DNA of 22,962 bases, from assembly GCA_003266065.1 (NCBI GenBank), contig MUZY01000148.1:1-22962 (forward strand). The letters run 5' to 3'. The stretch is from Methanosphaera sp. rholeuAM130 (GTDB taxonomy: Archaea > Methanobacteriota > Methanobacteria > Methanobacteriales > Methanobacteriaceae). Numbering within the stretch: the first letter of the stretch is position 1; every line of letters starts with the position of its first letter. The notes under the pieces were generated by a model. That model was given only the letters and a program-made list of their open reading frames with translations. It made no database searches and had not been told where the DNA came from. The position numbers and the translations under genes were made by a program. Positions 1 to 8,200 of the stretch are shown here, piece by piece.

Positions 1-81
1 TTAACCTTGTTGAATGGGTTATTCACCCTTGAAACTGCGTTACTGGTAACAGCAGCAGGTTGCATGATAGGTAAAGCCTAA
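1..81 (+). CDS. Possible C-terminal tail of a membrane protein (partial)
   Basis: Frame 1 is open from the window edge to a TAA at 79-81. It encodes 26 residues that are mostly hydrophobic and end in AAGCMIGKA, as in the last membrane helix of an integral membrane protein. The 5' part lies outside the window. It would converge on the primase operon. With so few residues no family can be named, and a chance open frame cannot be excluded. Confidence 0.35.
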   Translation, partial: LTLLNGLFTLETALLVTAAGCMIGKA

Positions 82-144
82 TCTTACTCCCAACATCCAT
101 GAAGTGGTAGGCAAGAAAAAGACCAATATTGACTAATGTTAAAT

Positions 145-181
145 GAGGATAGAAGGTGAGAGCAACCTTTCTAACTTATCC
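145..181. terminator. Hairpin in the convergent spacer left of priS
   Basis: The spacer 82-238 has no convincing ORF. It contains an imperfect inverted repeat: GGATAGAAGGT (148-157 region) can pair with AACCTTTCT (164-172) and TTATCC (176-181), with a small bulge and a short loop. An A5 run at 115-119 reads as T5 on the minus strand, downstream of priS. Together these could end transcription from both sides. A piece of a structured RNA is an alternative, but no known RNA motif was recognised. Confidence 0.3.
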
Positions 182-238
182 GACCTATTATTAATTAATT
201 CGTCGACAACCATTGAATTACATTAACAGCATCAGCGT

Positions 239-1210
239 TTATTTTCTTTCATATACAAACTTTGGAACGGCATCGTCAAATGGATCGAATTTTTCGATAT
301 TCTTTATCAGCGTCGACTTCATGCTGACCTTTGAATGAAGTGTGGATGGAAGTCTTAATATACGTTTCAAGTCAATTGAAACCTTCGTATCGGTAATGTC
401 CATATTAACCCTGCTTACCGCATTGATAAGTTTATTATACCTTATCGGGCCGATATTTCCCCTGAAGAGTCCCCATTGATTATCCTCCAACAATGGACTG
501 TTTTTTATAGCATCATTGAGAAGCTTAGTGTTTACATCGGTCAACTGATTTTTCTTTGTCAGATGTCCTATAGTGTATTTTGACCACTGGGTAAAGTTTC
601 TGGGATAGCCGTATGGTATGATGAAGTGCTGCAGATTCTTATAGTCCATGGGATTTAGCAGTTCGAATGCCTTGGCTCCCACGACGTACTGTACTATTTG
701 TCCCCTGAGTTCACTTGAAGCATCCATTACCTCCTCATCAAGAACCCTTACGTGATAGCCCCTGCCGGAATAGACGAGATTGATGTTTTTTAATCCCAAG
801 TCACCGTGAAGTACGTCTTTGATCATGAGTACTATGTCCTTTGCCTGGTTGAGACACTTGTCACATACCTGTCCCTCATCACAGTCGCATGTTCGTATCG
901 GAATATCCTTTGCATCGACGTCAAATACCAACTCGGATTTTTTCCATCCCATCCTCTTTTCGGGCTTTTCATAGAATGCCACGGAAACATATGCGGCGAA
1001 TGGATTCTTAAGTCTCATGAAACGTTTTAATCTTGCCCTGTCGATGAATGTCTTGTAACGGTCATTTGGTCCCTGTCCATAATGATCAAAACCAAACTCC
1101 CTGCTGGATAATGAATCCATTATAAAGTCGGGTACATCCTCAATATCCCATTCTTCCTTATAGAATATCTTACGTTCATATTTTGATGCGGCTTTCAGCT
1201 CGATTTCCAT
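239..1210 (-). CDS. priS: DNA primase small (catalytic) subunit PriS
   Basis: Catalytic subunit of the archaeal/eukaryotic-type heterodimeric primase, which makes primers for replication. The 323-residue length is usual for archaeal PriS. Visible signatures are the metal-binding acidic motif FDVD (residues 96-99), a zinc knuckle with Cys at 108, 110, 116 and 119, and the SGRGYHV motif (148-154) that contacts nucleotide and includes the conserved His153. The ATG at 1210 starts a conserved-looking N-terminus. The gene lies 49 nt downstream of priL on the same strand, so the two subunits of the complex are probably co-transcribed. No truncation or missing catalytic residue was seen. Confidence 0.97.
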   Translation of the reverse strand: MEIELKAASKYERKIFYKEEWDIEDVPDFIMDSLSSREFGFDHYGQGPNDRYKTFIDRARLKRFMRLKNPFAAYVSVAFYEKPEKRMGWKKSELVFDVDAKDIPIRTCDCDEGQVCDKCLNQAKDIVLMIKDVLHGDLGLKNINLVYSGRGYHVRVLDEEVMDASSELRGQIVQYVVGAKAFELLNPMDYKNLQHFIIPYGYPRNFTQWSKYTIGHLTKKNQLTDVNTKLLNDAIKNSPLLEDNQWGLFRGNIGPIRYNKLINAVSRVNMDITDTKVSIDLKRILRLPSTLHSKVSMKSTLIKNIEKFDPFDDAVPKFVYERK

Positions 1211-1259
1211 AATTATTCACTTCACTTATTTATAAACTGAATATTTTTTTATCCTCTAT

Positions 1260-2639
1260 CTATTCATCGGACATGTTTTTTTCAGTATTGTCAGCATTTG
1301 CCGTGTTGTTTTCTTGTCTTTCAAGTAATCTTCTCTTTCGGTTGTAGTATGTCAGTGGGTTTCCTATCTTTTTACAGTCCCTGTTGGGTACGCATAACTG
1401 TGACAGGTGCAGCTTTATTTTTTCACAGCTCATCGGAGTATACCATTGGGTTTCACCTTCATGATCCAGTTTAAGCTGTGAATGCATACCGAAGCCCAGC
1501 TTTGAGTTGATGTTTATCTTCTCCTGTGGCTGATCTGAAAACAGTGGAGGACTGCATGCTGCGGCGGCTTCATAGATTAATGGTATAACCTCGTTATTGG
1601 TTATCTCCAATGAGGAATCCACCATCGATATCTTCATCCGCTCATCCATCGAGAATATTCCCGGACATAAACGTGCATATGCTATAAACGGCGTCAAGAA
1701 CAGTACTATCGCATCGTTACGTCCACCACTTTTTATGCCGCTCATGCACTTTCTGACACATGGCGGAAAGGCCTCCACGTTAAAGTTTACCGGTTGCATG
1801 TCGCTTTTATAATTACCTGAAGAGGCACCGGATAAAAACTTCAACTCCTGAACCTTATCCTCCAGCAATCGGATATCTTCAGATAAACTGAGAAGCAACT
1901 TGTTCGGTTCAACCATTTTCTTGGCCTTTTCACTGACTGTCCTAATGTAGTCTCTTGTCTTAATCATTATCAGATTTCTTAACAGTATAATCTTCAGTTT
2001 CTGTCCACATGTAACCTGATACATAACCTGGGGGTCGCGGTATTCAATCAAGTCCCCGAATTCCTCGATGAAATCCTCATATTCAACTATTACCTTTCCA
2101 TTGGATAACAGAAGGTTATCCAAGTCAAGTTCCCCCAATTCCAGCACTTCCTTAATATCCGTCCATCTGATATTGTTCGTATCTATCAGCTGATTCAACG
2201 TCGTTCTTAAAAATTCCGACTGAAACTCGTATGACTCCGATTGAATCTTTTCCAAACGTTTGGATATCAATTCCTTTTCTGATTCTATGAATTGCTTTGC
2301 TTCACGACTGTCAGGTCCATAACCGATGGCTATTGCCTGACATAAAAGGTAAAAGGCCACGACGTCATACTCGTATATGTCCGGATTAAAGAGATACTCA
2401 TAATTTTTTTCATCAAAATTCTCGGTTTTCTTGTATAAGAACCATTCAAAACGTTTAAATGCCAGTTTTTTGAGCGTATCGGGTAGATTTACATCACTGC
2501 TTACGTATTGTGATGGTGTGTGAAGTACTATGTTGAATAACTTTTCATTTGTATTATCCAACAGTTCCATGTCACCCAATTGACGAACAATCTTCTGAGC
2601 ATCACTGCTAAATGGATTAATAAAGGAAGTTTTTATCAT
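1260..2639 (-). CDS. priL: DNA primase large subunit PriL (iron-sulfur)
   Basis: Regulatory subunit that binds PriS and assists primer initiation and length control. The protein is 459 residues. The N-terminal two thirds is helical. The C-terminal third holds the conserved Fe-S domain: PPCVRKC (Cys294, Cys298), AACSPPLF (Cys362), and YTPMSC with LCVPNRDC (Cys405, Cys416, Cys422). These supply the four ligands expected for a 4Fe-4S cluster, with Cys294, 362, 416 and 422 the likely ones. The last 25 or so residues are polar and probably disordered. It is first in the priL-priS operon. No clear Shine-Dalgarno precedes the ATG at 2639, and AT-rich TATA-like sequence lies just upstream, so a short or leaderless transcript is possible. 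Confidence 0.96.
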   Translation of the reverse strand: MIKTSFINPFSSDAQKIVRQLGDMELLDNTNEKLFNIVLHTPSQYVSSDVNLPDTLKKLAFKRFEWFLYKKTENFDEKNYEYLFNPDIYEYDVVAFYLLCQAIAIGYGPDSREAKQFIESEKELISKRLEKIQSESYEFQSEFLRTTLNQLIDTNNIRWTDIKEVLELGELDLDNLLLSNGKVIVEYEDFIEEFGDLIEYRDPQVMYQVTCGQKLKIILLRNLIMIKTRDYIRTVSEKAKKMVEPNKLLLSLSEDIRLLEDKVQELKFLSGASSGNYKSDMQPVNFNVEAFPPCVRKCMSGIKSGGRNDAIVLFLTPFIAYARLCPGIFSMDERMKISMVDSSLEITNNEVIPLIYEAAAACSPPLFSDQPQEKININSKLGFGMHSQLKLDHEGETQWYTPMSCEKIKLHLSQLCVPNRDCKKIGNPLTYYNRKRRLLERQENNTANADNTEKNMSDE

Positions 2640-2959
2640 GTGAATATATCTATATTAGAAAATAGATAATATTTTAGATTTTGAAAAATATCGAATAATA
2701 ATTATCCACATGTAAATTTGGCATGCTCCTCCTTTGAGGATATAAAAAGAGGATTTTAGATTATCATGGAGCAATCATGGATTTCGGCGAGAATGAAAAA
2801 ATTAATAAAAGAGAAAGTTCATATAAATATATTAATAATCAAAGATTTTAAGATTAAATATATAATAAATCATATTGTTACAAGACCATTAAATGTTTTA
2901 TTACTGAAAATAAGCATTAAATTAATGTAAATAACTAAATAGATGGAGAATTTAAAATT
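2640..2959. promoter_or_regulatory. Divergent promoter region between priL and metG
   Basis: A 320-nt AT-rich spacer between divergent genes. Two plus-strand TATA-like boxes can be seen: TATAAAAAG at 2741-2749, directly after a small hairpin TCCTC-CTTT-GAGGA (2727-2740), and AAATATATAA at 2856-2865, which would give metG a leader of about 70 nt. The minus strand next to priL has several AT-only TATA-like stretches within 60 nt of its ATG. A 24-codon ORF with its own GGAG lies at 2777-2851 and is listed separately. Nothing else is recognisable. Confidence 0.55.
2777..2851 (+). CDS. Possible 24-residue upstream ORF before metG
   Basis: An ATG at 2777 is preceded by GGAG (2768-2771) with 5 nt spacing, and a TATAAAAAG box lies about 30 nt further up. 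The frame encodes a polar 24-residue peptide beginning MDFGENEK and ends with TAA at 2849-2851, 108 nt before metG. The ATG, SD and TATA are positioned like a genuine small gene or leader peptide. The length makes chance likely, and no family is recognised. Confidence 0.22.
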   Translation: MDFGENEKINKRESSYKYINNQRF

Positions 2960-4978
2960 ATGGATAAATTATTTATTTCATGTGCATTACCATACGCCAA
3001 TGGTCCATGTCACTTGGGACATCTACGTTCCACATATATCCCTGCGGATATCTATGCCAGATTCAATCGTATGAATGACGTGGATACGTTGATGGTTTGT
3101 GCTACCGATGAACATGGAACTCCGATAGCCGTCAGGGCAGAACAGGAAAACAAAAGTCCCAAGGACATTACCGACGTATACCATGAACTTATCGGAAATG
3201 ACCTGAAATCATGCAACATATCACTAGACAGCTTTAGGAGAACAACCGATAAAAGACATTATGATATGGCACAGGAATTCTTTTTAACGTTGAACGAAAA
3301 GGGATACATCTATCAAAAAGAAATCAAACAGCTATACTGTGATGAATGTCAAAGAAGCCTTCCCGACAGATACGTTGAAGGAATTTGTCCATACTGCGAT
3401 AGTGAAGCAAGGGGAGACCAATGTGAAGTATGCGGACATCACCTCGATCCAATCCAGCTTAAGGAGCCTCATTGTTTAATCTGTAACGGTACGCCACATC
3501 CACAGAAATCAAATCAGTACTACTTCAGATTGGAAGACTTTGAAGAAAAACTTGGCAATTGGATCAAAAACAATGAACATCTGCCTAAAAACGTTAAAAA
3601 CTTCGCAATCGAGTGGGTCAATGAAGGACTTAAAAACTGGGTTATGAGTCGTGACATGAAGTGGGGTATCCCAATACCTCTCGAAGACGCCCAGGGCAAA
3701 GTGCTCTACGTATGGGGTGAAGCGTTCGTAGGCTATCAGTCATCGGCCGCCACATGGGCAGACGAGCATGGCATGGATTGGATGGACTACTGGAACGATA
3801 AGACCGTCCACTTCATCGGAAAGGACATCATATACCATCATACCATATTCTGGCCGAGCATGCTTATGGGTCATGATATGAAACTGCCGTACTCCGTCAT
3901 CGGCGGGGGATACCTGTCACTTGAAGGACGCAAGATGTCCACCAGCAAGGGATGGGTAATATGGGTAAAGGACTTTTTGGACAAGTTCGACAGTGACCTG
4001 TTGAGGTATTACATGGTAATAAACGCACCTCTTGACAAGGATACGGACTTTTCATGGGATGACTTCCAAAGAAGAATAAACAATGAACTTACCGACAGTC
4101 TGGGAAACTTCGTTCACAGAACATTTACGTTTACCCATAAATTCTTTGACGGCAAAATACCACAGAAGGGTAGTTTTGACCAAATGGATGAAGAATTCCT
4201 TAACGTCATAGAAAAGCTGCCTGACAATGTGGCATGCCAAATCGATAATTTTAACTTCCGTGACGGACTTCAGGAAATCATGACCGCATGCAAGTTTGCA
4301 AACAAATACTTCAATGACAAGAAGCCTTGGAAAGCAGTTAAGGAGGATATTGAAAGTGCAAAGACTTGCCTATACCTATCCAACCAACTGGTGCATACCT
4401 TGGCCGTCGTTCTTAATCCATACCTACCTGAGACGACCCAAAAAATACGTGAAGTATTGAATATGCCAACGGAAGACATTGAAGGATTTATGAAATTTGA
4501 AAACAGGACCCCACTGGTCAAATGGGAAGAATCAAAGGAATTCTTAGAATCCGGTTATGAAATCAACAAGGCAAAACCGTTATTCAAGAAGATTGAAGAC
4601 GACGTAATTAACGAAGAAAAGGAAAAATTATACAACACACTTGATGAACAAGAGGATGATAATATGAGCAACATTATAAGTATAGATGAATTTGGAAAAG
4701 TTGAATTGATAGTAGGACAGATAAAAGAAGCAGAAAAAATAGAAAAGGCCGACAAGTTACTTAAGGTTCAGGTGGATTTGGGCGATGAAGTAAGACAGGT
4801 AGTTGCAGGTATAGCAAAAAGATACTCTCCTGAAGAGTTAATTGACAGAAAAGTTATCGTCGTGGCAAACCTGGAGCCTGCCAAACTATTCGGAGTTGAA
4901 TCAAATGGAATGCTTCTTGCTACAGACAGTATGGAATTGCTTACAACCGAAGGTAAAGTAGGTGAACATATAAGATAA
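2960..4978 (+). CDS. metG: Methionyl-tRNA synthetase with fused C-terminal tRNA-binding domain
   Basis: Charges tRNA-Met. This is a class I synthetase of 672 residues. The HIGH-type motif is CHLGH (17-21) and the KMSKS-type loop is KMSTS (325-329). Between them a metal-binding insertion carries four CxxC pairs (Cys127/130, 143/146, 155/158, 172/175), the two-knuckle form typical of archaeal and many bacterial enzymes. The anticodon-binding helical domain follows. Residues from about 573 form an EMAPII/Trbp111-like OB-fold (ELIVGQI, KVQVDLGD, LEPAKLFGVESNGM) that binds tRNA nonspecifically. A charged linker (about 545-568) joins the two parts, and Met569 after it has a well placed internal ribosome binding site. 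GGAG at 2944-2947 precedes the start. It leads a four-gene operon, with 50 nt to the next gene. Confidence 0.97.
   Translation: MDKLFISCALPYANGPCHLGHLRSTYIPADIYARFNRMNDVDTLMVCATDEHGTPIAVRAEQENKSPKDITDVYHELIGNDLKSCNISLDSFRRTTDKRHYDMAQEFFLTLNEKGYIYQKEIKQLYCDECQRSLPDRYVEGICPYCDSEARGDQCEVCGHHLDPIQLKEPHCLICNGTPHPQKSNQYYFRLEDFEEKLGNWIKNNEHLPKNVKNFAIEWVNEGLKNWVMSRDMKWGIPIPLEDAQGKVLYVWGEAFVGYQSSAATWADEHGMDWMDYWNDKTVHFIGKDIIYHHTIFWPSMLMGHDMKLPYSVIGGGYLSLEGRKMSTSKGWVIWVKDFLDKFDSDLLRYYMVINAPLDKDTDFSWDDFQRRINNELTDSLGNFVHRTFTFTHKFFDGKIPQKGSFDQMDEEFLNVIEKLPDNVACQIDNFNFRDGLQEIMTACKFANKYFNDKKPWKAVKEDIESAKTCLYLSNQLVHTLAVVLNPYLPETTQKIREVLNMPTEDIEGFMKFENRTPLVKWEESKEFLESGYEINKAKPLFKKIEDDVINEEKEKLYNTLDEQEDDNMSNIISIDEFGKVELIVGQIKEAEKIEKADKLLKVQVDLGDEVRQVVAGIAKRYSPEELIDRKVIVVANLEPAKLFGVESNGMLLATDSMELLTTEGKVGEHIR
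4652..4655 (+). promoter_or_regulatory. Possible internal ribosome binding site in metG
   Basis: GAGG (4652-4655) sits 8 nt before the in-frame ATG of Met569 (4664), exactly at the boundary between the charged linker and the C-terminal tRNA-binding domain. Translation from here would give a free protein of about 104 residues, similar to the separate MetRS beta-type proteins encoded by some archaea and bacteria. This is inferred from position and motif only. Confidence 0.35.
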
Positions 4979-5028
4979 GCGACAATTCCCATTTTAAGAA
5001 TAGAAAAAAAGCATATGGTGAACTGACA

Positions 5029-6642
5029 ATGACTGAAGTGCTGGTAAAGCATTCGGAGAAGTATCTTAAGGATATCCAGAAAAGACCCGTTATCGCCGAG
5101 GGTATTGAGGACTTTGATGGTTTCATAGAAATATACTCATATCTTTATGACAACCTGACAAAACTTCAAAATTTAAGAAACAAAATGGAAATCAGAGGAT
5201 TTACATCCCCGTTTGCTGCAATCAAAAGGTTTAATAAAGGAGCCAATTCGGGAAACAATCCGGAGATAATTCCTGATGACGTTCATGACCAATCCCGTCA
5301 TGCACAATATTTCCGAATAAAAGCCTCCAATAAGAAGAATATATTGGATCAGGTTAAATCTGCTATCGCTTCACATAAAATTGCCATAGGACACCTTGAA
5401 GAGTATGCTACACTCAAATGCAACAAATGTAAACAGAAATATACGAAAAATAATATCCAAGACCTTTTAATACTTGATGAAGATTATGAGGTAACCGGGT
5501 ATGAATGCGAATGCGGCAGCCGTGACTTTTCATTCGAGGAAACACTTAGCGGCATATGCAGATTGGAACTAATCAAATACCTGCCTCTGGGTGGAGAATA
5601 CCTCCTGAAACGATCCCAGCTTACAAGATATAGCTTAGAGGCATATCGCGACATTACAAAAATCATGAAACAGGAAAAAAGAGGTCGCGTTAAAAGTGTA
5701 ACGGTAATTGCAAAGGTAAAGGATGAAAAAAGCGGCAAATGGATAAGTAAAAAAGCCAACATCGACTATGCCGATGAACACAACTATGAATTGGAGCTTC
5801 GAAAAAGATACGGCTCAAATGCCAGAATCGAATTGCTGCAGTTTAATCATAAAAAGCCGTCGCTGATAAATGACAAATACGTTCAAAATGCCTTGGCCAT
5901 TGCCTACCTGCAGTATACCGAGAATATAGTAAATAAACAGATTGATGACATCATACCGTTGCACATCAGAAATATGGACAAGGTAAACCGATACAACAGA
6001 ATCCTGGAACAGGCAAGAAACGATGCAAGCAGACTTGCAAGAGAAGCTGACGAGCGAATTGAACTGGAAGAGGAGTTGAAATACCTTAAACTTAAAAAGG
6101 AGAATCTGATCAATTCAAAACATGAACTGGACAGGTCTTTGAAAGAGGACTTGGCACGGGAAGTGAAGATTAGAAAACATTATTATATAGACACTACAAA
6201 GACAATCATACTGTGGGATCTCTTCAAGTATTACATGACGACATCCCAAAACAGGCGAAACAATTACTCCGGGCCATTTCCAAATCTTAGGCCGACACTC
6301 GACTCGAATCAGATAAAGGTATTCGACATCGTATTTCCAAAGGACATTATTCAATTGTTGCAGGACAACAATGAGAATATCTCACCCATAGACAACATGA
6401 AGGAATGCATACAATACAAACAGGACCTTGAAAACAAACGTAAAAACCTGCATCTGAAGTCAAACCCTGCGGCATGCGGTGCTGTCGTGTTGAACAGGAA
6501 GTCAAACGTATCCCTTAATAAGGCTGCGGACTTATTGTATGTTGACTATGAAGAAGCGTCAAATGAAAAGATTGAATTGGATAGAATTGAAAAGCCCAGT
6601 AGCAAAAAGGCCAAGAAATTCTTGGAACTGATTAACAAATAA
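5029..6642 (+). CDS. DUF530-like conserved archaeal protein with Zn ribbon and coiled coil
   Basis: Cytoplasmic protein of 537 residues with unknown function. It resembles the methanogen-restricted DUF530 family by recollection of the family, not by search. No signal peptide or membrane segment is seen. A probable zinc ribbon has CNKC (131-134) and CEC (160-162), which suggests nucleic-acid or protein binding. A strongly charged region at about 320-383 looks like a coiled coil, and the C-terminus is basic. GGTG (5017-5020) lies 8 nt before the ATG at 5029, which supports this start. It sits between metG and a putative DNA-binding gene in a tight operon, so a role connected with translation or gene expression is possible but not shown. 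Confidence 0.8.
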   Translation: MTEVLVKHSEKYLKDIQKRPVIAEGIEDFDGFIEIYSYLYDNLTKLQNLRNKMEIRGFTSPFAAIKRFNKGANSGNNPEIIPDDVHDQSRHAQYFRIKASNKKNILDQVKSAIASHKIAIGHLEEYATLKCNKCKQKYTKNNIQDLLILDEDYEVTGYECECGSRDFSFEETLSGICRLELIKYLPLGGEYLLKRSQLTRYSLEAYRDITKIMKQEKRGRVKSVTVIAKVKDEKSGKWISKKANIDYADEHNYELELRKRYGSNARIELLQFNHKKPSLINDKYVQNALAIAYLQYTENIVNKQIDDIIPLHIRNMDKVNRYNRILEQARNDASRLAREADERIELEEELKYLKLKKENLINSKHELDRSLKEDLAREVKIRKHYYIDTTKTIILWDLFKYYMTTSQNRRNNYSGPFPNLRPTLDSNQIKVFDIVFPKDIIQLLQDNNENISPIDNMKECIQYKQDLENKRKNLHLKSNPAACGAVVLNRKSNVSLNKAADLLYVDYEEASNEKIELDRIEKPSSKKAKKFLELINK

Positions 6643-6661
6643 AATATTGAAGGTGATAAAA

Positions 6662-7156
6662 ATGGCATCAACCGTACATGTAAACAAACCCTTATCATCC
6701 AAATACATTTTAGAACTCTTAGATGAAAACCCTGACCTGGAAGTAATAGAATGTCCTCAAAGCCTATACGAAAGAACATCCGACACGTATCTGGATGCTC
6801 TTCGCGAGTTGGAGATTGAGATAAAGATACTTGAAAACAGGGGCAGACCCAAGAAATATGACAACAACCTGGTCAACAAGATCAATGAAATGCTAAACTC
6901 GGGATTATATCCTAAAGCCATTGCAAACAGGTTGCACATAGACTTGAAAACCGTATATTACCTTAAGGACAAGAAATTAAAGCAGGGCCCCAAGTCCAAG
7001 TACTCGGATGATACAAAAAGGGAAATCGTTAAACTGAAAAATAAGGGAACCAGCGTCAAAAATATTTCGTCAATGATGAACATACCCATAAGAACCATCT
7101 ACCACATACTGCAAAAGGAAAGGGAATTAATCAACAAACAAAGCAAGGGAGTGTGA
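6662..7156 (+). CDS. Tandem helix-turn-helix protein with AT-hook-like motif
   Basis: Putative DNA-binding protein of 164 residues. A TTG-initiated reading 15 nt upstream is possible, but AGGTGAT (6651-6657) sits just before the ATG at 6662 and fixes that as the start. After an N-terminal domain of about 58 residues comes RGRPKK (60-65), an AT-hook-like minor-groove motif. Two similar HTH units of the Hin/resolvase type follow (about 67-105 and 115-155). Each is introduced by a Gly-Pro-Lys-rich segment ending in KY and contains the pattern xxIxxxLxIxxxTVYY or xxISSMMNIPIRTIYH. The repeat period is about 49 residues, so the second half looks like an internal duplication. There is no recombinase catalytic domain. 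It lies 19 nt after the DUF530-like gene and 3 nt before the next gene, so it belongs to the metG operon. Confidence 0.8.
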   Translation: MASTVHVNKPLSSKYILELLDENPDLEVIECPQSLYERTSDTYLDALRELEIEIKILENRGRPKKYDNNLVNKINEMLNSGLYPKAIANRLHIDLKTVYYLKDKKLKQGPKSKYSDDTKREIVKLKNKGTSVKNISSMMNIPIRTIYHILQKERELINKQSKGV

Positions 7157-7159
7157 AGA

Positions 7160-8119
7160 TTGCCTAACAACTCCACTTATCTACTGTTGACCTCGGGAAT
7201 ATGTGGCCTGGTGGCATTTGCCATGACCTTCTGCGTAATGCCTACATTGATTAGACGACTGAAAAAGGCGGATATCGTGGGACGTGACATCCACAAGTTC
7301 ACCAAGCCTGAAGTTGCCGAGATGGGAGGTATTGGAATACTCTTCGGATTTGCCATAGCGATAATGCTGGGAGTATACCTCTATCCTCAATGGCAAAGCC
7401 AACTGACCATAACGCTAATAGTAATACTCCTGGTGGGCATCATCGGAATGGTGGACGACCTGATTATGCTGTCGTCAAAGGAAAAGTTGATACTTCTCTG
7501 GGTAGCAGGTCTACCGATAATGTGGGTAACGCCACCGAACGTGGGAATAATCTATATGCTTAGCATACCGGTAGCCGTCACGATAGCTTCAAACCTTACC
7601 AACATGCTTGCAGGACTAAACGGCATTGAAACGGGACTGGGAGTCATAGCACTTACATCCCTTACCTTAAGCTGTATAATTATGAACAAGTACGACGTTG
7701 CAATAATATCATTTTCCATGCTTGGAGCACTTGTGGCATTCCTGTTCTACAACAAATATCCGGCAAACGTATTTCCAGGAGATGTTGGTACCCTCATCAT
7801 AGGGGCAAGCATCGCCATCATAGCATTCATAGGCAGGGTTAAAATCATAGCATTCATAGTGCTTCTTCCCAACATAATCGATGGAATACTGAAATTCAGA
7901 AGTGCGGGAGTAATGGAAAGACAAAACTACAAGCCAACCGAAGTGCAGGAAAACGGCATGCTCGTAGTGCCGCAGGGCGGATTCAACTCACTGATTAGAT
8001 CAATACTCAAAAAACCCATGAAGGAAAGCCAAGTGGTACATATAATCTGGGTAATCGGTATAATATTCGGATTGATAGGAATAATAATAGCATATACCGC
8101 CAAAGGAGCCATCATATAA
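7160..8119 (+). CDS. MraY/WecA/Alg7-family (GT4) lipid-phosphate sugar-1-phosphate transferase
   Basis: Integral membrane enzyme of 319 residues with about nine to ten hydrophobic segments. It would transfer a HexNAc-1-phosphate from a UDP-sugar to a polyprenyl or dolichyl phosphate, the first step of lipid-linked glycan assembly. Family motifs are present: the DD pair in GMVDDL (99-100), NLTNMLAGLNG (145-155) and FPGDVG (205-210). The AGxNG form is closer to eukaryotic Alg7/DPAGT1 and archaeal AglH than to bacterial MraY, which argues for N-glycan or related synthesis; a pseudomurein role remains possible. The start is TTG at 7160, 3 nt after the previous stop and behind GGAGTG. The next in-frame Met would remove most of the first helix. 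C-rich and T-rich sequence follows the stop. Confidence 0.88.
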   Translation: MPNNSTYLLLTSGICGLVAFAMTFCVMPTLIRRLKKADIVGRDIHKFTKPEVAEMGGIGILFGFAIAIMLGVYLYPQWQSQLTITLIVILLVGIIGMVDDLIMLSSKEKLILLWVAGLPIMWVTPPNVGIIYMLSIPVAVTIASNLTNMLAGLNGIETGLGVIALTSLTLSCIIMNKYDVAIISFSMLGALVAFLFYNKYPANVFPGDVGTLIIGASIAIIAFIGRVKIIAFIVLLPNIIDGILKFRSAGVMERQNYKPTEVQENGMLVVPQGGFNSLIRSILKKPMKESQVVHIIWVIGIIFGLIGIIIAYTAKGAII

Positions 8120-8123
8120 CGGC

Positions 8124-8194
8124 GTGAAATTTTTAAGGTTGACATGCCAACTTCACCCCCTCAACAACCATTTTTACATTAAAAACTTATTTTT
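8124..8194. terminator. Probable bidirectional terminator between convergent genes
   Basis: GTGAA (8124-8128) can pair with TTCAC (8152-8156), enclosing an inner GTTG/CAAC stem (8138-8141 with 8148-8151). T5 runs follow at 8171-8175 and 8190-8194 on the plus strand. An A5 run at 8181-8185 provides a T5 run on the minus strand for the oppositely oriented pilin-like genes. T-runs after stop codons are the usual archaeal intrinsic termination signal. Confidence 0.5.
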
Positions 8195-8200
8195 ATCTGT

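Noticed and set aside
82..238. Possible SRP or RNase P RNA at the left edge
   Set aside because: Neither strand shows the conserved SRP helix 8 motif or the RNase P core motifs. Only a local hairpin could be supported.
806..1030. 74-codon plus-strand ORF inside priS
   Set aside because: It lies fully within a well supported primase gene and has no recognisable features; a shadow frame.
2766..2930. 54-codon ORF (ATG at 2766) upstream of metG
   Set aside because: Its composition (Ile/Lys/Leu from AT-rich spacer) looks like translated non-coding DNA, and no SD was seen for that ATG. The overlapping 24-codon frame has the better start signals.
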